From positions 1-61,004 of the forward strand of contig CAMDWJ010000024.1 of assembly GCA_945877815.1 (NCBI GenBank): a stretch of 61,004 nucleotides of DNA, given 5' to 3'. Position numbers and translations under genes: made by a program. Shown here one piece after another: positions 8,744-16,807 of this stretch. The notes under the pieces are model-generated. The model worked only from the letters and a program-made list of their open reading frames with translations, searched no databases and was not told the DNA's origin. Numbering within the stretch: the stretch's first letter is position 1; each line of letters begins with the position of its first letter. Source of the DNA: Caenispirillum bisanense. Lineage in GTDB: Bacteria; Pseudomonadota; Alphaproteobacteria; Rhodospirillales; UBA2165.

Positions 8744-9275
8744 GCGTCTGTTCTAAGCCATTTTGACGTTTCCCCAACACCAAACTTTGCTCTTCCGAAT
8801 GAACGTTCCGAGAATGCGATACGGGGGGCGCCATACCCTATGGGGTTGCGCATATCAAAGCTGGTTAGACCTGGCTCATCGAAATACATCCCGGCAACTA
8901 TTTCTGGAAATAGACGTTGACCCGATTGTCCACTCTGAAATGCATAAAAAGCCCACCCTGATCTAAAGCGGGGCTTGTATTTTGACTGAGGACCGCGCCC
9001 AGAGTTCTCCGCCGATGCTCCGAACTAGGGAATAGGGGCCACCGCCAGAATCGATTTATCCGACGGGGGACGAGTCGCTTGCGGAACCTCTATTAACAAA
9101 GATTCGCTCACATGCGTATGGGGCATGAACGGCGAGAAAATTGCCCTGCAACAAGGCGTCCTGCTTTCCTCACAGGCTTTCCAACACGACCCTCGTGTCT
9201 AGAGCCGAGAAATGCCGCCGCGTTGCCCGGCGGGTGTCCTTTACCACCTACTCCGCAGGCCTTTTAGGGATAGAG

Positions 9276-9324
9276 GATTTGGGTCTCATCTTCGGTCCTT
9301 TGTCGCTACGACGAGACCCAAATC
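9276..9324. repeat. Perfect 12-bp inverted repeat, 25-base loop
   Basis: GATTTGGGTCTC at 9276-9287 and GAGACCCAAATC at 9313-9324 are exact reverse complements. The stem is too A/T-poor and the loop too long for a classic terminator, and no T-run follows. It could be an RNA structure or a protein-binding site. Confidence 0.65.
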
Positions 9325-9338
9325 ATCCTTAAATCACA

Positions 9339-9375
9339 ACCTCAAATCTGTGCAATACGTGCTGACGGGGTACAA
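9339..9375 (+). repeat. 37-bp direct repeat, copy 1
   Basis: This copy begins ACCTCAAATCTGTG and ends CTGACGGGGTACAA. It matches 10017-10053 at 35 of 37 positions. It lies about 300 bases upstream of the cold-shock gene, and similarity stops abruptly on both sides. Confidence 0.8.
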
Positions 9376-9466
9376 GGTCCCATTACCGCACCCGACATAG
9401 CGCCCGTTATGCGCCCAGACTCAACCTTTCTTGCGTGCGCGCCTCTACTCCGACTCAATTATTAGA

Positions 9467-9495
9467 CGGCTCGCTGCTTGATAAACCGCGAGCCG
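9467..9495 (+). other. GC-rich hairpin in the cold-shock gene leader
   Basis: CGGCTCGC at 9467-9474 pairs with GCGAGCCG at 9488-9495 around a 13-base loop. No T-run follows, so it is more likely a structural element of a leader RNA than a terminator. Confidence 0.45.
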
Positions 9496-9674
9496 CTACT
9501 AGTAATTCCGGTCGAGATGGGCTAGCATTCACATGTTCGTTTTTTCGCGTTTTACATTTGATCGGGTTCCGGACTCACAAGTCCCGGCGTAGCTTGCCTC
9601 TGATATTGTTAACGTTTAAGCGACCGTGCCCGGCATGTGTTTGGTGCGAATTCACGTTTGTTAAAGGTGATATT

Positions 9675-9881
9675 ATGGCTATCGGAACAGTTAAGTGGTT
9701 CAACCCCACCAAAGGCTTCGGCTTCATTCAACCTGAAGACGGCTCCAAAGACGTTTTCGTCCATATCTCGGCCGTCGAACGCGCCGGCATGAATTCTCTC
9801 AATGAAGGCGACAAGGTTTCTTACGAAGTGCAGGCTGGTCGCGACGGCAAGTCCTCCGCAGAGAACCTCGCGAAGGCCTAG
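9675..9881 (+). CDS. Cold-shock protein (CspA family)
   Basis: The 68-residue protein is a single cold-shock domain. It binds single-stranded RNA and DNA through RNP1 (KGFGFI, residues 13-18) and RNP2 (VFVHI, residues 27-31). It is full length for the family (65-70 residues). AAAGGTGA lies five bases before ATG 9675. The reading frame is open upstream to 9435, but those residues are not family-like. Two strong stem-loops follow the stop codon, the second with a T-run, so the message is probably monocistronic. The unusually structured upstream region suggests leader-level regulation. Confidence 0.93.
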   Translation: MAIGTVKWFNPTKGFGFIQPEDGSKDVFVHISAVERAGMNSLNEGDKVSYEVQAGRDGKSSAENLAKA

Positions 9882-9896
9882 CCCTCTCGCACCGGC

Positions 9897-9931
9897 GAAC
9901 GGCTTCGACCTGTAACGGTCGAGCGCCGTTC
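9897..9931 (+). other. Long stem-loop just after the cold-shock stop codon
   Basis: GAACGGC (9897-9903) pairs with GCCGTTC (9925-9931), and inside it TCGACC (9905-9910) pairs with GGTCGA (9917-9922). Together they make a near-continuous stem of 13 pairs starting 15 bases after the stop codon. No T-run follows; it may protect the 3' end of the csp message. Confidence 0.6.
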
Positions 9932-9948
9932 GTATTGAGAATTAAAAC

Positions 9949-9978
9949 GGGTCGCCCTCGCGGGCGGCCCCTTTTTTT
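9949..9978 (+). terminator. Rho-independent terminator of the cold-shock gene
   Basis: GGGTCGCCC (9949-9957) pairs with GGGCGGCCC (9962-9970), with one G-T pair and a four-base loop. Seven consecutive T follow at 9972-9978. This is a textbook intrinsic terminator. Confidence 0.9.
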
Positions 9979-10016
9979 GGAGATGCGGCTTTAGGTACAG
10001 GCGCCTCAAGGTCTCC

Positions 10017-10053
10017 ACCTCAAATCTGTGCCATACGCGCTGACGGGGTACAA
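10017..10053 (+). repeat. 37-bp direct repeat, copy 2
   Basis: This copy matches 9339-9375 except at two positions, a C replacing A and a C replacing T. It lies about 195 bases upstream of the small gene at 10248. Sequence on either side of the two copies is unrelated. Confidence 0.8.
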
Positions 10054-10247
10054 TCCGCTATCGCAGCGCCACGTCTTGACCGAGATCAATACAACCCGGC
10101 CTGACAGGATGCTTGTCGGCATTTTCCGCACAAATCGGCGTGTCGACGCCTTTTACGTAAACCTCCTTAGGGATCCAACCGGGCTACACGAACAGTCTTT
10201 CCACCGTTACGTTCGCATCGTCGCATTCGCTAGGGGAGAAATTCACC

Positions 10248-10511
10248 ATGCAATCCAGATATTCAAAACAAATTTCTGCTCTTAGTTCCTACGGTTCACG
10301 CGTGGCCCGCCGGCGCTCACGCGATCCCTATTTCGACGGACTCTGCATGACCTATCAAGATGTCGACACCCAGATCAATGCTCTCGTCCGCAAGAGCCGC
10401 ACACACGGCAAAGCCGAGATCGAACATCTGGAAGCCAAGCGCGATGGGCTCCTCAATACGATCTTATTCATGCTCGACGATCACGATGCTTTGATGTGGC
10501 ACGCCGCATAG
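10248..10511 (+). CDS. Hypothetical 87-residue protein
   Basis: I do not recognise this protein. It is soluble-looking, with a basic serine-rich N-terminus (residues 1-26) and a charged, probably helical remainder containing DVDTQINALVRKSR and AEIEHLEAKRDGLLN, which could form a short coiled coil. TAGGGGAGAA lies seven bases before ATG 10248, a strong ribosome binding site. The universal stress gene starts 32 bases downstream on the same strand, so the two are probably co-transcribed and stress-related. Confidence 0.7.
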   Translation: MQSRYSKQISALSSYGSRVARRRSRDPYFDGLCMTYQDVDTQINALVRKSRTHGKAEIEHLEAKRDGLLNTILFMLDDHDALMWHAA

Positions 10512-10543
10512 TCATCCCAAAAAACCAGACAAGGTCGAAATTC

Positions 10544-11071
10544 ATGATCAAAACCATTCTCGTTGCGACCGACGGCTCCAGCCATGCCAACAAGGCAACA
10601 GATTTGGCAATCGATATCGCCCACAAATTTCAGGCCCGCTTGGTCGTGCTTCATACTCTGCTGCGAGATGCGCGCTCCGATACGCTCCACAAACTTGCCA
10701 ATCGGCGCGCGCTGACAAAAGAACAACGGACAATACTCGACAATTACGAGATCGACGCCTATCAGGCGATGTCGGGTATGGATGCCGGCACGATTTTCAT
10801 TCCGGCCCCCTTCGATATACTTGAGCCCATCGGGCAACAGATGGTCGACCGGGTTTCGCAATCCGCCCAGAAGGCCGGCGCGAAGAAAGTCGTGCCGCTC
10901 CTGTCGGGAATCGAACCCGCCGAGGCGATCTTGAAGACCGCCAAACAGGAAAAGGCCGACATGATCGTTATGGGCTCGCGCGGATTCGGCGAGCTGAAGG
11001 GCTTATTTTTGGGGAGCGTATCGCACAAAGTGGCATCTCATGCCACTTGTCCGGTCGTCACCGTGAAATAG
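10544..11071 (+). CDS. Universal stress protein (UspA family)
   Basis: The 175-residue protein is a single Usp domain starting MIKTILVATDGSSHA. Near the C-terminus is the ATP-binding signature GSRGFGELKGLFLGS (the G-2x-G-9x-G-S pattern). A helical insertion around residues 45-95 makes it longer than the usual 140-150 residues. Usp proteins support survival under starvation, oxidative or oxygen-limitation stress. ATG 10544 has AAGG ten bases upstream and begins at the family's usual first strand; an in-frame ATG at 10496 lacks such support. Confidence 0.9.
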   Translation: MIKTILVATDGSSHANKATDLAIDIAHKFQARLVVLHTLLRDARSDTLHKLANRRALTKEQRTILDNYEIDAYQAMSGMDAGTIFIPAPFDILEPIGQQMVDRVSQSAQKAGAKKVVPLLSGIEPAEAILKTAKQEKADMIVMGSRGFGELKGLFLGSVSHKVASHATCPVVTVK

Positions 11072-11180
11072 GGCGCTTCGCAAAGTGCCCGATGCGCGTC
11101 GGGGCGGATAACTTGCACACGCGCCAGCAATCCGGTTGCGGCGAATTAAGTAACTTAAGAGCGCGCTTCGATCGGCCGAT

Positions 11181-11963
11181 CTATTGCATCGACCAGCCGT
11201 GGCTGACGATCAACGACTGGCCGGTCAGTGCGTTGGATTCAAAGCTCGCGAAAAACAGCGCCGTTTCCGCGACGTCGGCGACCGTCGTAAATTCCCCGTC
11301 GACGGTATCCTTGAGCATTACCTTCTTGACCACATCGTCCTCGGAAATGCCGAGTTCCTTAGCCTGCTCCGGGATCTGCTTGTCAACCAGCGGTGTCCGC
11401 ACGAAGCCCGGGCAGATCACATTGGCGCGCACGCCATGTTTGGCACCTTCCTTGGCGACAACCTTGGCCAAGCCGATCAAGCCGTGTTTGGCCGTTACAT
11501 AGGGCGCCTTCAAGACCGACGCCTCCTTGGAATGGACCGAGCCCATATAGATGATGGCGCCACCGGTGCCCTGCTTATACATCTGGCGCAGCACCGCCTT
11601 AGTAGTCAAGAAGGCGCCATCGAGATGAATGGCGAGGAGCTGCTTCCATTTTTCGAACGGAAATTCATCGAGCGGCGACACGATCTGGATACCGGCATTG
11701 CTGACCAGCACATCGATCCGGCCGAACACCGCGATTGCCTTTGCGATACCGGCTTCGACCTGCGCCTCGTTGGTCACATCCATCGCAATGCCGATGGCCT
11801 TGCCTTCCCCGCCGAGTTCCGCCGCGGCCGCATCCGCGCCCTGCTGATTGAGATCGGCGATGACTATCCTGGCGCCTTCGCGCGCAAAGGTGCGGGCAAT
11901 TTCCTTGCCGATGCCGCTTGCCGCACCCGTGACGACGGCAACCTTATCTTTCATCTTCATCAT
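11181..11963 (-). CDS. bdhA: 3-hydroxybutyrate dehydrogenase
   Basis: This 260-residue short-chain dehydrogenase oxidises D-3-hydroxybutyrate to acetoacetate with NAD. It has the dinucleotide motif TGAASGIG (residues 12-19), NAG at 89-91 and the catalytic Ser142, Tyr155 and Lys159. The segment after YVTAK and the C-terminus GWSMQ follow the BdhA pattern rather than other SDRs. Several ATG codons lie together at the start (11963, 11960, 11954), so the exact first residue may differ by up to three. With phaZ 0.6 kb upstream on the same strand it completes the route from stored PHB to acetoacetate. Confidence 0.88.
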   Translation of the reverse strand: MMKMKDKVAVVTGAASGIGKEIARTFAREGARIVIADLNQQGADAAAAELGGEGKAIGIAMDVTNEAQVEAGIAKAIAVFGRIDVLVSNAGIQIVSPLDEFPFEKWKQLLAIHLDGAFLTTKAVLRQMYKQGTGGAIIYMGSVHSKEASVLKAPYVTAKHGLIGLAKVVAKEGAKHGVRANVICPGFVRTPLVDKQIPEQAKELGISEDDVVKKVMLKDTVDGEFTTVADVAETALFFASFESNALTGQSLIVSHGWSMQ

Positions 11964-12076
11964 GGATTTCCAATCGGTAATTCTTCATCGCCGCGAGCGG
12001 TCAGGCGCGATTATACATGCGGCGCAGGCTTGAGGTGTCGCAATTGCCACTGTTCGCGATATTTAGTCGTCCGCCG

Positions 12077-12514
12077 TCACTTCCAGGGCGTGGACGGCGG
12101 AATCGCGCAGGGCCCCTCGGCCTCGACCGTGCCGAAATCGGCAGGCCCAACGACTTCCAGATATTCCATATCGGGCGAATAGTCGAAGAGGTAGTGCTTC
12201 ATCCCCGGCCGCTGATGGACGCAGTCGCCTGCTTCGACCAGGGTCACTTTATCTTCGTACATGAATTTCGCCCAACCCTTCATCATGATGACGATCTGAA
12301 AATCGCAGACGTGATGATGCCACCCGGTGCCGTCCGTCGGTGGAAGATTGGCCTTCACCAGATGGGCGATCACCTTGCCGTTGGTCGCCTTCGCGATGCC
12401 GAGATCGGGATACAGGAAGAATTCACGTAACCCATCGGGGCGATAAGGAGTGTCTCCGGGTTTAACATGCGAAAATTGCCCCACGCTCTCCTTCGCCTTG
12501 GTTATTACCGTCAT
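12077..12514 (-). CDS. Cupin-domain protein
   Basis: The 145-residue protein is a single small cupin. Its first motif contains GWHHHVCDFQIVIMMKG and its second GDCVHQRPGMKHYLFD, which supply the histidines of a metal site. AGGAGA lies before ATG 12514. Substrate is unknown; it could be a dioxygenase-type enzyme, an isomerase or a small-molecule sensor. It lies between phaZ and bdhA on the same strand, 59 bases after phaZ, so a link with PHB or 3-hydroxybutyrate metabolism is possible but only positional. Confidence 0.75.
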   Translation of the reverse strand: MTVITKAKESVGQFSHVKPGDTPYRPDGLREFFLYPDLGIAKATNGKVIAHLVKANLPPTDGTGWHHHVCDFQIVIMMKGWAKFMYEDKVTLVEAGDCVHQRPGMKHYLFDYSPDMEYLEVVGPADFGTVEAEGPCAIPPSTPWK

Positions 12515-12573
12515 CGCAAAGTCTCCTCTGACTCGACTTCCCACGCCTAGCCACCGGTTCCGGCCGACGTAAC

Positions 12574-13788
12574 CTAGTTCATCGCAAGAACCAGATTGCG
12601 GATCACCGGATATATCTGCGAATTCCACCGCTTTCCGCTGAAGGTTCCGTAGTGGCCGACACCCGCCTGAAGGTGATGACGCTTTAGATGCGGCCGAAGG
12701 CTTTTGCACATCTCATGCGCCGCGGCCGTCTGGCCGACCGAGCAGATATCGTCGCGCTCGCCTTCAACCGTCAGCAGCGCGGTGCGTTGGATGGCAGCGG
12801 GATTCACCTTGCGCCCGCGATAGGTCAGTTCGCCCTTCGCCAGAGAGGCTTCCTGAAAAACCGTGCGGACTGTTTCGATATAGAATTCGGCCGGCAGATC
12901 GAGGACCGCGAAATATTCGTCGTAGAAGGTTTTAATCTTTTCCGCCTCTTCGGTCCGCCCGCTCGCAAGATGATCGTAAAGTTTGCGGTGCGCCTCGGTA
13001 TGGGAATCCATATTCATCGACATGAAGGCGATGAGCTGGATGAACCCTGGATAAACCTTGCGGCCTGCACCCTCGAATTTGGCAGGCACGCTCGAAATCA
13101 GATTTTTCTCGAACCATTCGATCGGCTTGGACATCGCGAGCTCATTGACGGCCGACGGATTCACCCTCGTATCGATCGGTCCTGCCATCAGCGTCAGTGT
13201 TCGCGGCTCCGCCGGATGTCGATCTTCCGCCATCACCGCGACAGCCGCGAGCGCCTGAACGCAAGGCTGGCACACCGCCAGCACGTTGGCGCTCGGTCCG
13301 ATCGCCTCTAGGCACTGGATGATGTAATGGACGTAATCGTCGAAACCGAAATGCCCGTCGGAGACCGGCACGTCCCGCGCATTCTTCCAATCGGTGATAT
13401 AGACATCGTGATCGCGCGAGAGCGTCTCGACCGTTTTGCGCAGCAGCGTCGCGAAATGGCCAGACAGTGGCGCGATGACAAGCATCTTAGGCTGCGCCGG
13501 AACACCATCCTTCACGAAGCGAATCAAATCGCAAAAGGGCAGTGACAGCGCGATTTCCTCACGGACCTCGACCTTCTCGTCGCCGACCAAGACGGGATTG
13601 ATGTCGTAGTCCGGTCTTGTATGGGTGAATTTGCTACGCGCGGTCAGTTCCAACAATGCCGACAGGCTATGTCCGATGCCCGTATCGCTAACGCACCCAA
13701 ACATGCGCCCCATCGCGAGACCCGTACGCGCCATCGCGCGCAGCGGTTCGGAGGAGTCGGAATAGGTCTGATAGGCATGATAGAGCAT
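12574..13788 (-). CDS. phaZ: Intracellular polyhydroxyalkanoate depolymerase
   Basis: The 404-residue protein matches the intracellular PHB depolymerase family along its whole length, starting MLYHAYQTYSD and ending GHYGTFSGKRW. The nucleophile region reads AVCQPCVQA (Cys173); intracellular depolymerases use a cysteine where ordinary lipases use serine. The late histidine in AGVGHYG is the probable catalytic base. It releases 3-hydroxybutyrate from cytoplasmic PHB granules, which BdhA, encoded downstream on the same strand, would oxidise. The gene is divergent from the GST-like gene, with two perfect palindromes about 105-140 bases upstream. Confidence 0.92.
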   Translation of the reverse strand: MLYHAYQTYSDSSEPLRAMARTGLAMGRMFGCVSDTGIGHSLSALLELTARSKFTHTRPDYDINPVLVGDEKVEVREEIALSLPFCDLIRFVKDGVPAQPKMLVIAPLSGHFATLLRKTVETLSRDHDVYITDWKNARDVPVSDGHFGFDDYVHYIIQCLEAIGPSANVLAVCQPCVQALAAVAVMAEDRHPAEPRTLTLMAGPIDTRVNPSAVNELAMSKPIEWFEKNLISSVPAKFEGAGRKVYPGFIQLIAFMSMNMDSHTEAHRKLYDHLASGRTEEAEKIKTFYDEYFAVLDLPAEFYIETVRTVFQEASLAKGELTYRGRKVNPAAIQRTALLTVEGERDDICSVGQTAAAHEMCKSLRPHLKRHHLQAGVGHYGTFSGKRWNSQIYPVIRNLVLAMN

Positions 13789-13890
13789 TCGTCGTCGCGC
13801 CTGATGTAGCCCAAATTGTTAACAAAAGCGCCGAATTCGTTTCTTTTTGCACCAAACGCGAATGCCTCACAGTTAAGGCTAGGGCTTTTT

Positions 13891-13907
13891 ATGTTGCACT
13901 GCAACAT
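13891..13907. promoter_or_regulatory. Palindromic operator 1 between phaZ and the GST-like gene
   Basis: ATGTTGCACTGCAACAT is a perfect palindrome around a central C. Its core, TTGCACTGCAA, resembles the TGC-rich sites bound by the PHB regulator PhaR in alphaproteobacteria. Its centre is 22 bases, two helical turns, from the centre of the second copy, suggesting cooperative binding on one face of the DNA. Confidence 0.7.
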
Positions 13908-13912
13908 GAGTT

Positions 13913-13929
13913 ATGTTGCAGTGCAACAT
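13913..13929. promoter_or_regulatory. Palindromic operator 2 between phaZ and the GST-like gene
   Basis: ATGTTGCAGTGCAACAT differs from the first copy only at the central base. It ends 12 bases before the start codon of the GST-like gene, so a bound protein would cover the start region of that gene and repress it. The assignment to PhaR is inference from the core sequence and from phaZ next door. Confidence 0.7.
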
Positions 13930-13941
13930 GGACAGGAACGA

Positions 13942-14697
13942 ATGAAACAACCCCGCGCAAACCGAGCCGAAACGGCTAAAGCAGCCTCCAAGGCGACCAA
14001 AGTTAGTCCTTCGGTGATAAAAGTCCGGTCTACCCCTGCAAAACCCCGTCCGATCCTGACCATATCGAGTAGAAATTACTCCTCCTGGTCGTTGCGCGGT
14101 TGGTTGCTCTGCAAACTTGCTGGGTTGGACGTTGAGGAACAGGTGCTTTCACTTGACGATCCGGCCAATCGCGCTGAATTGCTGCTGCTCGCCCCGTCCA
14201 TGCTGGTACCCCGGCTGACCCACGACGGCGCTAGCGTCTGGGATACCCACGCCATCGCCGAATATCTGGCGGAGCTGTATCCCGAAGCCGGAATGCTGCC
14301 AAAGAATCGGCTCGCGCGGGCCCATTGCCGCTCGGTCTCCGGCGAAATTCATTCGGGATTCTACAATCTGCGCTCCGCGCTGCCGATGAACCTGAAGATG
14401 CGCCACAAGAACTTCAAGATTTTCGCCGGCGCGCAACCGGACATCAATCGCGTGCAGACGATCTGGGAAGAATGCATCGAACGATGGGGCGGGCCGTTCC
14501 TGTTCGGGAAAAAGCCGACCATCGCGGACGCCATGTATGCACCGGTCTGCACGCGGTTCATTACCTATAACGTGCCGATGACCGATACCGCGAAGGCCTA
14601 TTGCCGGACGATCATGAGCTGGCCGCCGATGGCGCAGTGGGTCGAGGCGGCAAAGAAGGAACCTGAAGAGATCGAAGAGCTCGACGTCGAGTTCTAA
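13942..14697 (+). CDS. Glutathione S-transferase family protein with basic N-terminal extension
   Basis: The 251-residue protein has an unusual Lys/Arg/Ala/Thr-rich N-terminal extension (residues 1-38), then a thioredoxin-like GST domain starting LTISSRNYSSWSLRGWLL, where a serine is the likely glutathione-activating residue. LVPRLTHDGASVWDTHAIAEY is the glutathione-binding segment. The helical C-terminal domain follows, ending in an acidic tail. ATG 13942 is preceded by ACAGGA. Substrate is unknown. Control by the two palindromes shared with phaZ suggests expression tied to PHB storage; the basic extension could bind nucleic acid or granules, but that is speculation. Confidence 0.82.
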   Translation: MKQPRANRAETAKAASKATKVSPSVIKVRSTPAKPRPILTISSRNYSSWSLRGWLLCKLAGLDVEEQVLSLDDPANRAELLLLAPSMLVPRLTHDGASVWDTHAIAEYLAELYPEAGMLPKNRLARAHCRSVSGEIHSGFYNLRSALPMNLKMRHKNFKIFAGAQPDINRVQTIWEECIERWGGPFLFGKKPTIADAMYAPVCTRFITYNVPMTDTAKAYCRTIMSWPPMAQWVEAAKKEPEEIEELDVEF

Positions 14698-14983
14698 GCG
14701 ATCGCTTTTCCGCATTCCACGTTTTGATTGCGCCGCGATCCTCGGCGACGAGCCGATTCATGGAATTCTCGATATCATGGCCGCCAAGGCGCCCTACAAA
14801 ACCTTGCGACGCGCCGTTCACATCCATCCGACGGTATCGGAACTGATCCCGACCATGCTTGGAAGCCTCCAGTCCTAGGCCCGCTTCGGAAAATACAAAC
14901 CCGAAGGCCCAAGCCTCAAACTTGCGATAAGCGGAAACTTCTGCGGTACTTGCCCCCGAACGCGTCGAATCCGAGGAGCGAAC

Positions 14984-15127
14984 ATGGAAATCCTAGGCCC
15001 CGCAATCATGGGCTTCGGCGTTGCCGTCGTCGGCATCGCAATTTTCGCCTTTGCGAAAAAGAAGGACAAGCGGACGTCCCGACAGAAGCATCTGGACGAT
15101 ATCTCCAAGATCAGGGGCGACAAATAA
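14984..15127 (+). CDS. Small single-span membrane protein (47 residues)
   Basis: GAGGAG lies seven bases before ATG 14984, which opens a 47-codon frame. Residues 6-28 form one hydrophobic helix (IMGFGVAVVGIAIFAFA), followed by a strongly basic stretch KKKDKR and a charged tail. The positive-inside rule puts the C-terminus in the cytoplasm. I do not recognise the family. The strong ribosome binding site and clean topology make it more likely real than chance. Confidence 0.6.
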   Translation: MEILGPAIMGFGVAVVGIAIFAFAKKKDKRTSRQKHLDDISKIRGDK

Positions 15128-15268
15128 CCCTCGGGCCTAGCCGTTTCGTTCGGGGAAACCTTCGAATTTATACTGCTTGGCACCGATGCACGTCATATCT
15201 TATGCAGGGTCCAGTGTATTAATATCATACTTAACGGTTGTTCTTCGAATGCCGGAAAAGGGGGATTC

Positions 15269-16807
15269 ATGTCCAAGATATTCGCTTGTGTCCTAGGGAT
15301 CGCAGCGACCACGCTCATCTCCAGCGCACCCGCGCACGCCCAGAAATCGAAAGACACGCTGCGCTTCCCGTTGCTTGAGGTCGAATCCACCCTTGATGGT
15401 TATCTGACCTCGGGTTGGTTCCATCAGGTCTGGTCGCGCTCGGTCTATGACAGCCTGATCGAATTCGATCCGACGACCGGAAAATTCGTCTCCGGACTGG
15501 CCAAGACATGGGCCCAGCCCAACGCGACGACCTATGAATTCGACCTGCGCGACGACATCAAATGGCACGACGGCCAGGCCTTCACTGCCGACGACGTGGT
15601 CTATATGATCGGATGGCTGATCGATCCCAAAACCAACTTCCGATACAAAGCCGAATGGGCCTGGATCCAATCCGTCGAGAAGCTCGGACAATACAAAGTC
15701 AGGATCATCTCCAAAACACCGGTGCCGAGCGGCATGGTCACGCTTGCCGGCGGAACGAATATCTATCCCAAACATGTCCATGGACCGCTTGAGAACAAGC
15801 AAGATTTCGGCGCACGACCCGTCGGCACCGGCCTGTATCGCATTCTCAAGCTGGACAAAAATTCGGGTGTTACCGCAGAGCGGAATACGGGTTACATGCC
15901 GAGCCCGGGAAAACCGCCGGCCGCCATCGGCCGAGTCATTGCCGAGCCGATTTCCGATCCCGGCACGCTCGTCGCCGCTCTTCTGACCGACAAGGCAGAT
16001 ATCGCAGCCAATCTGTCAGGCGATCAGGCCGAAGACCTCCACAAGAGCGGCCGGTTCAACGTCACCCTCTCGCCGCCGGCGACCGGCTATACCTTCGTTG
16101 CGTTCCCGTCGGGTGGCCAGCAGACAAACAAGGCGCTTTCCGATGCGCGCGTGCGCCTCGCTATGGCAAAGGCCATCGATCGTTCGGCACTGGCGAAGGT
16201 GACCTATGGCGGCCTCGCCAATGGCGTGGAGCCGGTGGAGGCTCTGTGCCTGAAAGAACAGATCGGCTGCGGCTATACCAAGAAGGTGCCCGATTACGAT
16301 CCTGCGGGCGCCAAGAAACTGCTTGCCGAAGCGGGGTATGCTGATGGCTTCGACGTCGTGATCAGCACTTTCCCACGTTATCTCCAATCCGCCACTGCGG
16401 TATCGGGCATGCTGCGCGCGGTCGGCATCCGCGCAACGGTGAGCCCACATCAGATCGCCCAACGTGTGCAGATGCTCAAGGAGAATAAAATCGAGATGAG
16501 CTATTACAGCTGGAGCGGCGGCAACCAGTTCGAGGTATCGGGCAATATCGGACGCCATTTCGTCAGCAAGGATTACAACGACCCTGCACTGAACAAAGCC
16601 GCCGAAGACACCTTGACGATGATGGACGATTCCGAACGGCGCAAAGCCGTCGCCAAGGTTTTCGACGACGTGACCGACAAGGCCTATGCCTTTGCGATGC
16701 TGCCAAACCGTTTCATTTATACACACACCAAGGATGTCACGCTTTTCAAGCCGGATGAGGTGCGTGAAATGGACATCATCGGCGTCCATGAATGGCGATG
16801 GAAGTAG
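15269..16807 (+). CDS. ABC transporter substrate-binding protein, family 5 (peptide/opine type)
   Basis: The 512-residue protein has a signal peptide cut after SSAPAHA and the family-5 (Opp/Dpp) binding fold. It includes the segment DDIKWHDGQAFTADDV and the late SYYSWSGGNQFEVSGNI. Family 5 proteins bind peptides, opines, glycosides or other solutes in the periplasm. No permease or ATPase is adjacent; the nearest Dpp-type complex starts 17 kb away and has its own binding protein. It is either an orphan that feeds another transporter or a sensor component. Confidence 0.85.
   Translation: MSKIFACVLGIAATTLISSAPAHAQKSKDTLRFPLLEVESTLDGYLTSGWFHQVWSRSVYDSLIEFDPTTGKFVSGLAKTWAQPNATTYEFDLRDDIKWHDGQAFTADDVVYMIGWLIDPKTNFRYKAEWAWIQSVEKLGQYKVRIISKTPVPSGMVTLAGGTNIYPKHVHGPLENKQDFGARPVGTGLYRILKLDKNSGVTAERNTGYMPSPGKPPAAIGRVIAEPISDPGTLVAALLTDKADIAANLSGDQAEDLHKSGRFNVTLSPPATGYTFVAFPSGGQQTNKALSDARVRLAMAKAIDRSALAKVTYGGLANGVEPVEALCLKEQIGCGYTKKVPDYDPAGAKKLLAEAGYADGFDVVISTFPRYLQSATAVSGMLRAVGIRATVSPHQIAQRVQMLKENKIEMSYYSWSGGNQFEVSGNIGRHFVSKDYNDPALNKAAEDTLTMMDDSERRKAVAKVFDDVTDKAYAFAMLPNRFIYTHTKDVTLFKPDEVREMDIIGVHEWRWK

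Larger units (their letters stand above)
8744..9674. other. Long structured non-coding region upstream of the cold-shock gene
   Basis: No gene is supported across 930 bases. The right half is rich in structure. GATTTGGGTCTC (9276-9287) pairs perfectly with GAGACCCAAATC (9313-9324). One copy of a 37-bp direct repeat lies at 9339-9375. CGGCTCGC (9467-9474) pairs perfectly with GCGAGCCG (9488-9495). Cold-shock genes often have long regulated leaders, so part of this may be transcribed as the csp 5' leader. Confidence 0.55.
9882..10247. other. Region between cold-shock gene and small conserved-looking gene
   Basis: It contains the two csp stem-loops (9897-9931, 9949-9978) and the second copy of the 37-bp direct repeat (10017-10053). 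No gene is supported in it. Confidence 0.6.

Noticed and set aside
8668-8889. A 73-codon minus-strand frame overlapping the fliN-like gene
   Set aside because: Its composition follows from the overlapping gene's third-position bias and it has no family match.
9435-9674. In-frame upstream extension of the cold-shock protein by 80 residues
   Set aside because: The added residues are not family-like, the ribosome binding site AAAGGTGA is placed for ATG 9675, and 68 residues is the normal length.
10028-10285. An 85-codon frame upstream of the 87-residue gene
   Set aside because: It lacks a ribosome binding site, starts inside the direct repeat and overlaps the better supported gene at 10248.
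14728-15222. A 164-codon frame covering the small membrane protein region
   Set aside because: It is Arg/Pro-rich in the manner of a shadow frame, and the shorter frame at 14984 has the ribosome binding site and a clear membrane helix.
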